A stretch of DNA of 64,000 nt from Chryseobacterium sp. Leaf404. GTDB lineage: Bacteria; Bacteroidota; Bacteroidia; Flavobacteriales; Weeksellaceae. Position 1 is the first letter of the stretch, and each line of letters opens with the position of its first letter. The stretch spans positions 23,874-87,873 of the forward strand of contig NZ_LMQM01000004.1 of the NCBI RefSeq assembly GCF_001424145.1, read 5' to 3'. Below the pieces are notes generated by a model. The model made no database searches. It saw only the letters and a list, made by a program, of their open reading frames with translations, and was not told where the DNA came from. Made by a program: the position numbers and the translations under genes. Below, piece by piece: positions 26,573 to 35,977 of the stretch.

Positions 26573-27478
26573 ATGCAGGATTTAATCAGTACGATATTAG
26601 TAGCGGTTGATTTCACCGCAAAATCACACAATGCAGTCGAAATAGCTGTACACATCGCCGCCCGACATAAAGCTAAAATAATATTATTTCATAATATCAC
26701 CGCTCATGCAATCATTGACCGCACCGGAATACAGGTCACAAGTGCTGAAACCATCAGCGATAATTATCAAAAAACGCAGATGATATTAAAGGAACTTCTA
26801 TTTTCTTTAAAAGCTCAATATCCCAAAATGGAGATAAAATCAATCATCACAAATGACCGTTTACTGAATGGGATGAACGAAGTGATTTACTCTGAAAAAG
26901 CAGATCTCGTTATCTGCGGGAGCTCCGGAAAGCAGAATTTCGTGCAGCTGGTTTTAGGATCATTATCCTATCAAATCTTAACCGATGCCAACTGTTCTGT
27001 TTTACTGGTGCCGGAAAACTGTAAAAAATACTCATTCGACAAAATCCTCGTTCCGGTTCGGGTACTGGAAGATTTAGCGGCTAAAATTGAGCTTTCCATA
27101 GCCATTGCCAAAAGAAACAAAGGCATAATAAGTCTTTTGGGAATCAGTACCGATGAGGATGTAGTACAAATCAAGGAAGCATATCAACGCGCCAAAACTA
27201 ATATTGCCATAAAATCGCAGGACTATGATTCTCAGTTTTTACTGACGAGAAACAAGGCTACGCAGATTTCAAAATTTTCGGAGGACGACAGTGCAGACAT
27301 TATCATTCTTAATTACAAAGATGAAGACAGCTGGAAGTCGTTTTTCTCGGAAAATTTTTTCAAACAAATTATTAATTACACGGATGTGCCTTTGCTGTTC
27401 CTTAAAAACAGGGAGCTGAGCAAAAACTTTTCACAGGACCAGATTGGTTTTGATCTTACATTGCCGCATCCGGGATAA
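26573..27478 (+). CDS. Tandem universal stress protein (two UspA domains)
   Basis: This 301-residue protein has a first UspA domain (residues 4-148: ILVAVDFTAKSHNAVEIAVHIA start, ATP-binding-type GSSGKQNFVQLVLGSLSYQIL end) and a second, more diverged one (FDKILVPVRVLEDLAAKIELSIAIAKRN), which lacks the G-x2-G-x9-G(S/T) motif. Usp proteins bind ATP or AMP and help survival under starvation or stress; the first domain keeps the nucleotide motif. It leads an operon with the acetyltransferase (9-base gap) and racemase. Confidence 0.85.
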   Translation: MQDLISTILVAVDFTAKSHNAVEIAVHIAARHKAKIILFHNITAHAIIDRTGIQVTSAETISDNYQKTQMILKELLFSLKAQYPKMEIKSIITNDRLLNGMNEVIYSEKADLVICGSSGKQNFVQLVLGSLSYQILTDANCSVLLVPENCKKYSFDKILVPVRVLEDLAAKIELSIAIAKRNKGIISLLGISTDEDVVQIKEAYQRAKTNIAIKSQDYDSQFLLTRNKATQISKFSEDDSADIIILNYKDEDSWKSFFSENFFKQIINYTDVPLLFLKNRELSKNFSQDQIGFDLTLPHPG

Positions 27479-27487
27479 CAGAATTTT

Positions 27488-27934
27488 ATGATAACAATAC
27501 AAAAATATTCAGATGAAAACAGAACCAACGCCAACGAAAAAGAGGAGATCGTTCACTTTCTTTTTGAGCATCTTGAACAATATGGTGATCCGGAGAATGA
27601 TATTTCGGACGCTGTCAGCTATTCGCTAGGACTTGACAACAAACCCGGCGGCCTTATCATCACAGCACGAGATGAAAAAACAGATCAGCTGGCAGGTGCC
27701 GTCGTCGTCAACAAAACAGGCATGGGCCGCTACATTCCCGAAAACATCCTCGTTTACATTGCTACCGACAAAAATGTACGGGGTCAAGGCATAGGAAAAC
27801 AAATGATGCAACAGGCTATTGAATCTTCACAGGGAGATATCGCACTCCACTGTGAACCGGAAAATCCGGCAATACATTTATACAGAAAACTGGGATTCTC
27901 CAGTAAATATCTTGAAATGCGGTTAAAAAAATAA
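27488..27934 (+). CDS. GNAT family N-acetyltransferase
   Basis: This 148-residue enzyme has the GNAT acetyl-CoA-binding motif VRGQGIGKQMMQQAI (R/Q-x-x-G-x-G/A) in the second half and the late NPAIHLYRKLGFSSKYLEMRL strand-helix unit. It transfers an acetyl group from acetyl-CoA to an amine. The N-terminal half sets substrate choice and is not diagnostic. The next gene, a PLP racemase, starts one base after its stop, suggesting an amino acid substrate shared by the two enzymes. This is inference. Confidence 0.85.
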   Translation: MITIQKYSDENRTNANEKEEIVHFLFEHLEQYGDPENDISDAVSYSLGLDNKPGGLIITARDEKTDQLAGAVVVNKTGMGRYIPENILVYIATDKNVRGQGIGKQMMQQAIESSQGDIALHCEPENPAIHLYRKLGFSSKYLEMRLKK

Positions 27935-27935
27935 A

Positions 27936-29051
27936 ATGTCATATATCACTTTAAATACCAGTAAATTACATCATAACTATAATTATCTTAATCAGCTTTT
28001 CGAAGAACACCACATAGAATGGGCTGTAGTGGCAAAACTGCTCTGCGGAAATGAAAAGTTTCTGAAATGTCTTTTAAAAATCTGCGACAAGGAATTCTGT
28101 GATTCACGTTTAACCAATTTGTGTCACATCAAAGAACTTTCACCCAAAACACAGACGGTTTATATAAAACCACCCGCAAAAAGATTAGCCGAAAGCATTG
28201 TAAAATATGCAGATGTGAGTTTCAATACTGAACTGGATACCATCAAAGCACTTTCTGAAGAAGCCATCAATCAAAAAAAGATTCACAAAATTGTGATCAT
28301 GGTGGAAATGGGAGAATTAAGAGAAGGAATAATGGCCAAAAATCTTCCACAGTTCTATGGCGAGGCCAAAAAAATCCCAAACATAGAAATTGTGGGAATT
28401 GGTACCAACCTCAACTGTCTTAACGGAATACTTCCGGATGAAAAAAAACTCATCAAACTCAACCGTTTCAAAGAAATTACCGAAGAAATCCATCAGACGA
28501 AAATTCCATTTATATCGGCAGGCTCATCGGTGACCATTCCGCTTATTTTTAAAGATAAAATTCCCGAAGGAATCAATCATTTCAGAGTGGGCGAAACTTT
28601 GTTCTTCGGAACAGATGTTTACAACGATTCTGTCATCAGCGAAATGTATCAGGATGTATTTAAACTGACTGCAGAAATTATTGAAATTGTTGAAAAACCA
28701 ATGATTCCAGCAGGTGATGCAGGAACCAACCTGACTGGAGAAATGCCTCAGCATGATCGCACGAAAAAAGGCAGGACTTCTTTTCGCGCCATTGTTGATG
28801 TCGGAATCCTTGATGTTGATATCAGACATATCGAGCCACTTTCTTCAGGAATTGAAATTATCGGGGCGAGTTCAGATATGATGATTCTGGATCTTGCGAC
28901 CAACGAACGCGATTATCACGTGGGAGACAATATTGATTTCAGCATGAATTATATGGCCGTTCTGCGGGCGATGAATTCAGAATACATTGATAAGGTTGTT
29001 GAACATAAAATCAATGCACGTCAATTTAAAATACTTGAAAACAGCAACTAA
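27936..29051 (+). CDS. PLP-dependent alanine/ornithine racemase family protein
   Basis: This 371-residue protein has the alanine racemase N-terminal barrel: an early TSKLHHNYNYL, the PLP lysine in WAVVAKLLCGN, and the barrel-end GAGSS-like ISAGSSVT. The C-terminal part has GDAGTNLTGEMP and GDNIDFSMNYMAVLRAMNS, typical of the separate alanine/ornithine racemase group rather than Alr. It should invert an amino acid at C-alpha, with substrate unclear (ornithine, lysine and alanine are known for the group). Last gene of the operon, followed by a strong terminator. Confidence 0.8.
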   Translation: MSYITLNTSKLHHNYNYLNQLFEEHHIEWAVVAKLLCGNEKFLKCLLKICDKEFCDSRLTNLCHIKELSPKTQTVYIKPPAKRLAESIVKYADVSFNTELDTIKALSEEAINQKKIHKIVIMVEMGELREGIMAKNLPQFYGEAKKIPNIEIVGIGTNLNCLNGILPDEKKLIKLNRFKEITEEIHQTKIPFISAGSSVTIPLIFKDKIPEGINHFRVGETLFFGTDVYNDSVISEMYQDVFKLTAEIIEIVEKPMIPAGDAGTNLTGEMPQHDRTKKGRTSFRAIVDVGILDVDIRHIEPLSSGIEIIGASSDMMILDLATNERDYHVGDNIDFSMNYMAVLRAMNSEYIDKVVEHKINARQFKILENSN

Positions 29052-29072
29052 ATTTTATCTAAATTAACAGAG

Positions 29073-29105
29073 AAAAATACCGCAATTACAATTGTGGTAT
29101 TTTTT
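29073..29105 (+). terminator. Terminator of the stress-acetyltransferase-racemase operon
   Basis: AAAAATACCGCAATT and AATTGTGGTATTTTT form a long stem (one G-U pair) around ACA, ending in T residues. Confidence 0.85.
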
Positions 29106-29138
29106 ATGTATCTGTTTTTAAAACAAAAATTTTAAATT

Positions 29139-30011
29139 TTGAATCATAATATCCAGTCCCTGACTTTAATCAAACTCAAAGCCCATTCTGCCCTGCGCAA
29201 TGAGTTTTTGATCATACGATTTGATGAGTTTGCTGATATAATGCATTCGGATTCGCATCTCAAAAATAAGTTTTTCAGCTTTTTACTTTTCGAAAATGCC
29301 GAAGGTTCAATCATGATCGATCGCCAGGAGTTTGATGTGAAACCCCAAAAGTTCTTTTTTATCAATTACAATCAGGTTTACCATTTTAAAAACATTCGAT
29401 GCAGTGTAGGATTTGTTCTGATGTTTACACGGTCGTTTTACAATTATGTCTACACCGGAAATAAAGTGATTAAAAGTGATAACGCACTCAGCTACGTTTC
29501 ACCTTATATTATCTTGTCTGAAGAACATTTTGCAGATCTCAGCAGAACATTTGAAGAGCTTCAGAAAGAGTATTTAAAAAGTAAACTTTTAAGAAAAGAA
29601 ATTATCTGTCTCCTGCTCAAAGTATTTGTTTTAAAATATATCCGCAGTTCAGACAAAAAAAACAAAATTGAACGGTCTGTTGATCACAAAAAACAGATAG
29701 TGGAGGATTTCAGCAATTTGGTTAACCGACATTTCAAAGAATTAAAAACCACTTCCCAATATGCTGCAAAACTGAATATCACAGCCAATTATCTCAATGT
29801 GTTGATTAAAGAAAATCTAGATATTCCGGCAGGTCAGTTCATTAAAAACAGAGTCATTCTGGAGGCTGAGAGACTGCTGCTTCACACTACTTTATCCGTT
29901 ACAGAAATATCTTATGAATTGGGCTTCGGGGATAATTCTCATTTTGGAAAATACTTTAAATCTGCTACGAACTATGCTCCCGCGAAATACCGCTTAATGA
30001 AAACAGAATAG
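29139..30011 (+). CDS. AraC family transcription regulator
   Basis: This 290-residue protein has an N-terminal cupin-like ligand region (FLLFENAEGSIMIDRQEFDVKPQKFFFINYNQVYHF) and a C-terminal AraC helix-turn-helix pair (TSQYAAKLNITANYLNVLIKE, then SVTEISYELGFGDNSHFGKYFKSATNYAPAKYR). The frame begins with TTG at 29139 just after an in-frame stop; the next Met (residue 35) would cut into the sensing domain, so TTG is preferred. Ligand unknown. It follows the operon terminator and is likely a separate unit. Confidence 0.83.
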   Translation: MNHNIQSLTLIKLKAHSALRNEFLIIRFDEFADIMHSDSHLKNKFFSFLLFENAEGSIMIDRQEFDVKPQKFFFINYNQVYHFKNIRCSVGFVLMFTRSFYNYVYTGNKVIKSDNALSYVSPYIILSEEHFADLSRTFEELQKEYLKSKLLRKEIICLLLKVFVLKYIRSSDKKNKIERSVDHKKQIVEDFSNLVNRHFKELKTTSQYAAKLNITANYLNVLIKENLDIPAGQFIKNRVILEAERLLLHTTLSVTEISYELGFGDNSHFGKYFKSATNYAPAKYRLMKTE

Positions 30012-30242
30012 TTCTAATTTTAATAATACTCTTTAAAAATAAAAAAAAAATTTATCTGATGACAAATCCTTTTGATTTCTATTCGACATAAAAACTGTCA
30101 GCTGAATCTTACTTCAGGTCTAGTCCATACCTTCATGAATTTCATTCACATAAGTTTCATACTGAAATATGGTTCGGTTTTTCAGATTTTTTCTCCAGAT
30201 TTTCACAGGTGAATATTTTAATTTTAAAAATTTCAGCCTAAA

Positions 30243-30279
30243 GAAAAACCGCTACAGACATTCGTCCATAGCGGTTTTA
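30243..30279 (-). terminator. Terminator of dnaK
   Basis: AAAACCGCT and AGCGGTTTT arms (30245-30253 and 30270-30278) pair; on the minus strand a T-rich tail follows. It lies 32 bases past the dnaK stop. Confidence 0.75.
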
Positions 30280-30310
30280 TATGTTTTTACTAATTAATAC
30301 TAATCAATAA

Positions 30311-32200
30311 TTACTTCACTTCTTCAAAATCTGCATCCTGAACATCTTCTGCTCCGTTTGCATTACCTTGAGTCTGTTGAGCTCCTGCATCAGCTCCCTG
30401 ACCCTGAGCGTACATCTCTTCAGATGCTGCCATCCATGCCGCGTCTAAAGCTTCAGTTTTGGCTTTTACTTCGTCTCCGTTTTTAGCTTCGAAAGCAGTT
30501 TTCAATTCTGCGTGAGCAGTTTCGATGGCTGCTTTTTTGTCTGCAGATAATTTATCACCAAATTCTTTAAGCTGTTTTTCAGTCTGGAAGATCAATCCGT
30601 CAGCTTTGTTGAAGATTTCTACTTCCTCTTTTCTTTTCGCATCAGAAGCAGAGTTTTCCTGAGCTTCTTTTTTCATTCTTTCGATTTCTTCTTCAGAAAG
30701 ACCTGAAGATGCCTGAATTTTGATAGACTGCTCTTTACCAGTTCCTTTATCTTTAGCAGAAACGCTCAGGATTCCGTTGGCATCGATATCGAAAGTTACT
30801 TCAATCTGAGGAACTCCTCTCTGTGCTGGTGGAATATCTGTTAAATCAAATTTACCAATTTCTTTATTGTCGTTAAACATTGGTCTTTCACCCTGTCCTA
30901 CTCTGATGCTTACAGCAGGCTGATTGTCAGACGCTGTAGAGAAAATTTCAGATTTTTTAGTTGGGATTGTTGTGTTTGCATCAATTAATTTTGTGAAAAC
31001 AGACCCCATCGTTTCAATACCTAAAGAAAGTGGCGTAACATCTAATAAAAGAACGTCTGTAACGTCTCCTGTTAAAACTCCACCCTGGATGGCTGCTCCA
31101 ATAGCAACAACCTCGTCTGGGTTTACTCCTTTAGAAGCTTTTTTACCAAAGAATTTTTCAACCTCTTCCTGAATGATTGGAATTCTTGTAGAACCACCTA
31201 CCAAAATTACCTCATCGATATCAGAAACTGTTAAACCTGCATCTTTCAACGCTTTAGCAACCGGCTCCATAGAACGTCTTACCAAAGAATCAGATAACTG
31301 CTCAAATTTAGCTTTAGTTAAAGTCTTCACCAGGTGCTTAGGACCTGTAGCTGTAGCTGTAATATAAGGAAGGTTGATTTCAGTTTGAGGAGAAGAAGAC
31401 AACTCGATTTTTGCCTTTTCAGCCGCTTCTTTCAGTCTCTGAAGAGCAATTGCATCACCTTTAAGATCTACGCCTTCTTCAGATTTGAATTCGTCTGCCA
31501 TCCAGTTGATAATTACATCATCAAAATCATCACCTCCTAAGTGCGTATCTCCGTTTGTAGACAATACTTCGAAAACACCATCTCCCAAATCAAGGATAGA
31601 GATATCGAAAGTACCACCACCTAAATCGTAAACAGCAATCTTCTGATCCTTGTGAGACTTGTCCATACCATAAGCTAAAGCAGCTGCTGTAGGCTCATTG
31701 ATGATTCTTTCTACTTTAAGACCTGCGATTTCACCAGCTTCTTTTGTAGCCTGTCTCTGCGCATCGTTAAAGTAAGCAGGAACAGTGATTACCGCTCTTG
31801 TTACTTCCTGACCAAGGTAATCTTCAGCAGTTTTCTTCATTTTCTGAAGCGTCATTGCAGAAATTTCCTGAGGTGTATATTCTCTGTCGTCAATTTTTAC
31901 CTTTACAGTATCATTGGGTCCGCTTACCACTTTGTAAGGTACTCTTGAAATCTCAGAAGCATCATCTTTAAAGTGAGTTCCGATAAATCTTTTGATAGAA
32001 TATACCGTTTTTGTAGGGTTAGTTACGGCCTGTCTTTTAGCAGGATCTCCTACTTTTCTTTCTCCGTCTTCTGTGAAAGCCACGATAGACGGCGTTGTTC
32101 TTTTTCCTTCTGCGTTAGGGATTACAACAGCGTCTTTACCTTCCATTACTGCAACGCAAGAGTTTGTTGTACCTAAATCGATTCCGATTATTTTACTCAT
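30311..32200 (-). CDS. dnaK: Chaperone DnaK (Hsp70)
   Basis: This 629-residue ATP-driven chaperone binds exposed hydrophobic segments of proteins in the cytoplasm, with DnaJ and GrpE as partners. The N-terminal ATPase has [17 protein letters not shown], the phosphate-2 motif [14 protein letters not shown] and the adenosine motif [10 protein letters not shown]. The substrate domain follows ([13 protein letters not shown], the linker [11 protein letters not shown]), and the C-terminus ends in an acidic [12 protein letters not shown] typical of the EEVK tail. Neither dnaJ nor grpE is adjacent. No CIRCE element was recognised upstream. Confidence 0.97.
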   Translation of the reverse strand: MSKIIGIDLGTTNSCVAVMEGKDAVVIPNAEGKRTTPSIVAFTEDGERKVGDPAKRQAVTNPTKTVYSIKRFIGTHFKDDASEISRVPYKVVSGPNDTVKVKIDDREYTPQEISAMTLQKMKKTAEDYLGQEVTRAVITVPAYFNDAQRQATKEAGEIAGLKVERIINEPTAAALAYGMDKSHKDQKIAVYDLGGGTFDISILDLGDGVFEVLSTNGDTHLGGDDFDDVIINWMADEFKSEEGVDLKGDAIALQRLKEAAEKAKIELSSSPQTEINLPYITATATGPKHLVKTLTKAKFEQLSDSLVRRSMEPVAKALKDAGLTVSDIDEVILVGGSTRIPIIQEEVEKFFGKKASKGVNPDEVVAIGAAIQGGVLTGDVTDVLLLDVTPLSLGIETMGSVFTKLIDANTTIPTKKSEIFSTASDNQPAVSIRVGQGERPMFNDNKEIGKFDLTDIPPAQRGVPQIEVTFDIDANGILSVSAKDKGTGKEQSIKIQASSGLSEEEIERMKKEAQENSASDAKRKEEVEIFNKADGLIFQTEKQLKEFGDKLSADKKAAIETAHAELKTAFEAKNGDEVKAKTEALDAAWMAASEEMYAQGQGADAGAQQTQGNANGAEDVQDADFEEVK

Positions 32201-32483
32201 AATATTTATTTTTTTCTAATTTTGAATTCTAATAACACTCTCACTTTCTCAATATTTATACCATTGGATTTTTTATGACAAATTGACAGTTTTGGTTTCT
32301 TTAAATTGAAATTGAGACAAATTTTAAGTGGACTAGTTTTAAAATGACAGTGATAACGCTGTTTTTAAACCCCAAAAGAGACAAAGAATTAGATTTAATT
32401 TTTAGTTGCTTAAAAGTTTTCAAAATATTTTACTTGAATTTTTATTGTTTGGAGTTAATGAATTATTTGTTTACTTAAAAACG

Positions 32484-32507
32484 CTTCGACGGGCTCAGCG
32501 TGACATC
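32484..32507 (+). repeat. Dispersed CTTCGACAAGCTCAG-type repeat, copy 3
   Basis: CTTCGACGGGCTCAGCGTGA matches the family at most positions and lies in the dnaK-ppk1 divergent region, so it is not a terminator here. Confidence 0.6.
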
Positions 32508-32597
32508 GCTAAAATCCCAGTTACACAACATTTTTCTTCAACTAAAAATTTAATTAAGAATTAACTTAAGAATCAAAAAAAAGACTGGTTTTATTAG

Positions 32598-32605
32598 TAT
32601 TTTTG
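32598..32605 (+). promoter_or_regulatory. Putative -7 box of ppk1
   Basis: TATTTTTG fits TAnnTTTG and lies 19 bases before the ppk1 ATG. Confidence 0.45.
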
Positions 32606-32624
32606 AGAAATTTTATACACAAAT

Positions 32625-34697
32625 ATGTCATTACATTTTAATCCCAGAGATGTTACCTGGTTAGCATTTAACGAAAGAGTTTTACAGGAAGCAATGGACG
32701 AAAACGTGCCTCTACACCTCAGAATACGTTTTTTAGGGATCTTTTCAAATAATCTGGATGAATTTTTCCGTGTACGAGTTGCAGGTCTGAAACGTGCGAT
32801 GGATTTTAAAGAAAAAGTAATCGCCGAATCTTTTTATCAGCCACCTTCAAAAATTCTTCAGAGAATTAATGAAATCGTGATCACCCAACAGGCTGATTTT
32901 GATAAAACCTGGAAGAAAATTCAGGTGGAAATGGCAGAACAGAAAGTTTTTATAAAGACCTCTAAAAATCTATCGGCCAGACAGAAAGAGTTTGTGAGAC
33001 AATATTTCGACGAAGTAGTAGAATCCAATGTAATCCCGATTCTTCTTCAAGAAAATACGCCAATGCCTTACATGAGAGACAAAAGTCTGTATCTGGGCGT
33101 TGCCATGAGAAAAAAAGACTGGCATTACCACAGCAACTACGCTATTATTGAGATTCCGTCGCGTTTTGTGGGAAGATTTGTGCTGCTGCCAACGGAAGAT
33201 TCAGAAGAAAAAAATGTGATGCTGCTGGAAGACGTAATCACATTCAATTTACCACATATTTTCTCTTATTTTGGCTACGACGAGTTTTCTGCCAACTCAT
33301 TTAAAGTGACAAAAGATGCTGAGATGGATATTGATAACGACATCCGAACCAACTTTGCAGAAAAAATAGAAAAAGGCCTTAAAAACAGGCGGAAAGGGAA
33401 GCCGACCCGTTTTGTTTTCGATAAAGATATGGACAAAGCGATGCTTGAACTGCTTATCCGGAAATTGAATTTAAGCAAGAAAGACAGCATTATTCCCGGT
33501 GGAAAAATCCATAATTTCAAACATTTTATGGACTTCCCTGATGTTTTTGAATACTATAAAAAACCGGTGGAGCGCACTTCTTTCACCCATCAGGCTTTTG
33601 AACACGGCGAAAGAGTGACCGATGTTATTTTGAAAAAAGACGTCCTTCTGAGTTTCCCATACCACACTTACACACCCGTGATTGATCTTCTGCGTGAAGC
33701 GGCAATGGATCCGGACGTAAAATCTATTCAGATTACGGCATACCGTTTGGCGAGCAATTCAAAAATCAGTAATGCCTTGATTTATGCTGCCAGAAATGGA
33801 AAAGATGTAACGGTAATGCTGGAACTGCAGGCGAGATTTGATGAAGAATCAAACCTGAAATGGAAAGAAATGTTTGAGCCCGAAGGAATAACTGTTTTGA
33901 TAGGAATTCCTAATAAAAAAGTTCACGCAAAACTGTGTATCATTAAGAAACGTGTAAGCAATAAAACCTTACAGTACGGCTTTGTGAGCACCGGAAACTT
34001 TAACGAGAAAACTGCAAGAATTTACGGTGATCATTTAATTATGACCTCAGACCGCGGAATTATGGCTGACATCAACAAAGTTTTCACCGTTCTTAAAAAA
34101 CCAAAAGAAGATTATCTTCCTGTATTGAAAACCTGTAAAAATCTGATGGTTTGTCCGCAGTTTATGCGTGAAAAAATCGTACATCACATCGATAAAGAAA
34201 TTGAGGAAGCCAAAGCTGGAAGAAAAGCTGAAATGATTATTAAAGCCAATTCTGTAAGTGACCGCGCTTTAATTTTGAAAATGTATGAAGCGGCAGAAGC
34301 CGGTGTGGTCATCAGAGTAATTGTACGTGGAATTTACTGTGCCATTAATCAGAAAGAGTTTAAACAGAAAATAAAGGCCATCAGCATTGTAGATGAGTAT
34401 CTTGAGCATGCCAGAGTGATGTATTTTTACAACAAAGGTGCTGAAGATATGTACATTTCGTCTGCCGACTGGATGAACCGAAATCTGGATTACAGAATTG
34501 AAGCCGCAGCAAAAATTACGGATAAAGGTCTGAAAAAGGAGCTGAAAGATATTTTGGATATTCAGTTAAGAGACAATGTAAAAGCAAGAATTTTAGATAA
34601 AAAACTGAGCAACGAATACATCAGCAATGATGAAAAAGAATGCCGCTCTCAGATTGAAACGTATAAATATCTGAAGGCGAAAACGGGTGGAAAATAA
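32625..34697 (+). CDS. ppk1: Polyphosphate kinase 1
   Basis: This 690-residue enzyme makes inorganic polyphosphate from ATP at the inner membrane or cytoplasm. The N-terminal domain starts FNPRDVTWLAFNERVLQEA and has NNLDEFFRVRVAGLKR; the two phospholipase-D-like domains hold the catalytic HxK-type segment KVHAKLCIIKK (its His is phosphorylated during catalysis) and the second block near IVRGIYCAINQ. Length fits the family. The exopolyphosphatase gene follows 356 bases downstream on the same strand, so synthesis and breakdown of polyphosphate are encoded together, but the repeat-filled gap suggests separate transcripts. Confidence 0.96.
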   Translation: MSLHFNPRDVTWLAFNERVLQEAMDENVPLHLRIRFLGIFSNNLDEFFRVRVAGLKRAMDFKEKVIAESFYQPPSKILQRINEIVITQQADFDKTWKKIQVEMAEQKVFIKTSKNLSARQKEFVRQYFDEVVESNVIPILLQENTPMPYMRDKSLYLGVAMRKKDWHYHSNYAIIEIPSRFVGRFVLLPTEDSEEKNVMLLEDVITFNLPHIFSYFGYDEFSANSFKVTKDAEMDIDNDIRTNFAEKIEKGLKNRRKGKPTRFVFDKDMDKAMLELLIRKLNLSKKDSIIPGGKIHNFKHFMDFPDVFEYYKKPVERTSFTHQAFEHGERVTDVILKKDVLLSFPYHTYTPVIDLLREAAMDPDVKSIQITAYRLASNSKISNALIYAARNGKDVTVMLELQARFDEESNLKWKEMFEPEGITVLIGIPNKKVHAKLCIIKKRVSNKTLQYGFVSTGNFNEKTARIYGDHLIMTSDRGIMADINKVFTVLKKPKEDYLPVLKTCKNLMVCPQFMREKIVHHIDKEIEEAKAGRKAEMIIKANSVSDRALILKMYEAAEAGVVIRVIVRGIYCAINQKEFKQKIKAISIVDEYLEHARVMYFYNKGAEDMYISSADWMNRNLDYRIEAAAKITDKGLKKELKDILDIQLRDNVKARILDKKLSNEYISNDEKECRSQIETYKYLKAKTGGK

Positions 34698-34746
34698 AAT
34701 TTAGTATTCTCCGCTTAAAAAGCTTTATTTAAATCAATTTTAGGCA

Positions 34747-34812
34747 AAATTTTCAAGGCATTTTTCTTTTCCCCAACCCTAGAGGGTGGAAAAATGACTT
34801 GAAAATTTCATC
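34747..34812. repeat. 66-base hairpin repeat, copy B
   Basis: Same element as 21283-21348 with five substitutions. Outer arms AAATTTTCAA and TTGAAAATTT pair, the core reads AACCCTAGAGGGT. It sits 50 bases after the ppk1 stop and is followed by two CTTCGAC-type repeats in opposite orientation. Confidence 0.8.
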
Positions 34813-34836
34813 GAAACGAGTATCATAATCACAACG

Positions 34837-34860
34837 CTTCGGGAAGCTCAGCTTGACGAC
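34837..34860 (+). repeat. Dispersed CTTCGACAAGCTCAG-type repeat, copy 4
   Basis: CTTCGGGAAGCTCAGCTTGA, forward member of an inverted pair with the copy at 34873-34897. Confidence 0.55.
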
Positions 34861-34872
34861 GCTAAGTTAAAC

Positions 34873-34897
34873 GGTGTCAGGCTGAGCCTGTCGAAGC
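34873..34897 (-). repeat. Dispersed CTTCGACAAGCTCAG-type repeat, copy 5
   Basis: Reverse complement reads GCTTCGACAGGCTCAGCCTG. Together with copy 4 it could fold as a stem in the ppk1-ppx gap. Confidence 0.55.
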
Positions 34898-35053
34898 CTC
34901 CATTTTCAATTCAACTTAATTTTTGAGACCATGGTTGAAATTGCTTTTAAATGCGTCAAATCAACCATTAAAAATTAATTTTTGTAAATTCGGACTTTAA
35001 AATTACTTTATTTTAAATTAAACAACTGAAAATCAATAAAATACAATCTAAAA

Positions 35054-35938
35054 ATGATCATTGCAGCGATAGACATAGGAAGTAATGCAGCCCGACTTTT
35101 AATCAACGAGGTGAAAATTCAAAACGGGAAACCGGAATTTATTAAATTAAATCTCCTGCGAATTCCTCTGCGATTGGGAATGGACGTATTCACCCTTGGA
35201 AAAATTGGTGAGGAGCGTGAAAAAATGGTCTTGGATTCAATGAAAATTTTCAGTGACCTGATGAAAGTCTATAAAGTTGAACATTACAGAGCCTGCGCCA
35301 CCAGTGCAATGCGTGATGCTGAAAACGGCAAGGAGATTATTGAAAAAGTAAAAAATTACGCTGATCTTTCCATCGAAATTATTTCCGGTGATGAAGAAGC
35401 TACTTTGGTTTACGAAAACCACGTTGCAGAAGGTCTTGACAAAGATTTTGCCTACCTTTATGTAGACGTTGGCGGTGGTTCTACCGAATTAACGTTCTAC
35501 GAAAATGACAAAATGGTCTACGAAAAATCGTTCAACATCGGAACCATCCGACTTCTTAACAATCTCGTGACAGACGACAACTGGAAGGAAATGAAAGAGG
35601 AAATTAAGGCCAACATCAGCAGCAAAAAACAGATTGTCGCCATCGGTTCCGGCGGAAACATCAACAAAGTGTTCTCCATGAGCAAAACCAAAGATGGAAA
35701 ACCCATGTCCATCGCTTATCTGAAGAAGGCTTATAAAGAATTCAACGACCTAACGGTTGAGGAAAGAATGACCAAATACGGATTCAGACAGGACAGAGCG
35801 GATGTTTTGGTGCACGCCCTGAAAATCTACAATTTTGTAATGCATTGGGCAGATATCAACAAGATTTTTGTTCCGAAAATTTCTGTAGCGGATGGGTTGA
35901 TTCATAATATTTATGAGAGGGTTTTGGGGGAAAACTAA
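35054..35938 (+). CDS. ppx: Exopolyphosphatase / pppGpp phosphohydrolase family (Ppx/GppA)
   Basis: This 294-residue protein has the actin-like ATPase fold of Ppx/GppA: IIAAIDIGSNAARLLI at the N-terminus, the EHYRACATSAMRDAEN block with the catalytic Glu region after it (IEIISGDEEATLVYENH), and LYVDVGGGSTELTFYE as the second phosphate loop. It releases phosphate from polyphosphate ends or from pppGpp. It lacks the C-terminal HD and accessory domains of the roughly 500-residue E. coli enzymes, as expected for the short form. Located just after ppk1. Confidence 0.93.
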   Translation: MIIAAIDIGSNAARLLINEVKIQNGKPEFIKLNLLRIPLRLGMDVFTLGKIGEEREKMVLDSMKIFSDLMKVYKVEHYRACATSAMRDAENGKEIIEKVKNYADLSIEIISGDEEATLVYENHVAEGLDKDFAYLYVDVGGGSTELTFYENDKMVYEKSFNIGTIRLLNNLVTDDNWKEMKEEIKANISSKKQIVAIGSGGNINKVFSMSKTKDGKPMSIAYLKKAYKEFNDLTVEERMTKYGFRQDRADVLVHALKIYNFVMHWADINKIFVPKISVADGLIHNIYERVLGEN

Positions 35939-35977
35939 CCTATTTTTTTTCTTAGCAATTGATGTTAAAATTTAGTT

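Larger units (their letters stand above)
32201..32624. other. Divergent intergenic region between dnaK and ppk1
   Basis: No gene in these 424 bases. It contains a CTTCGACAAGCTCAG-type repeat at 32484-32507 and a -7 box for ppk1 at 32598-32605. The dnaK promoter was not identified. Confidence 0.5.
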
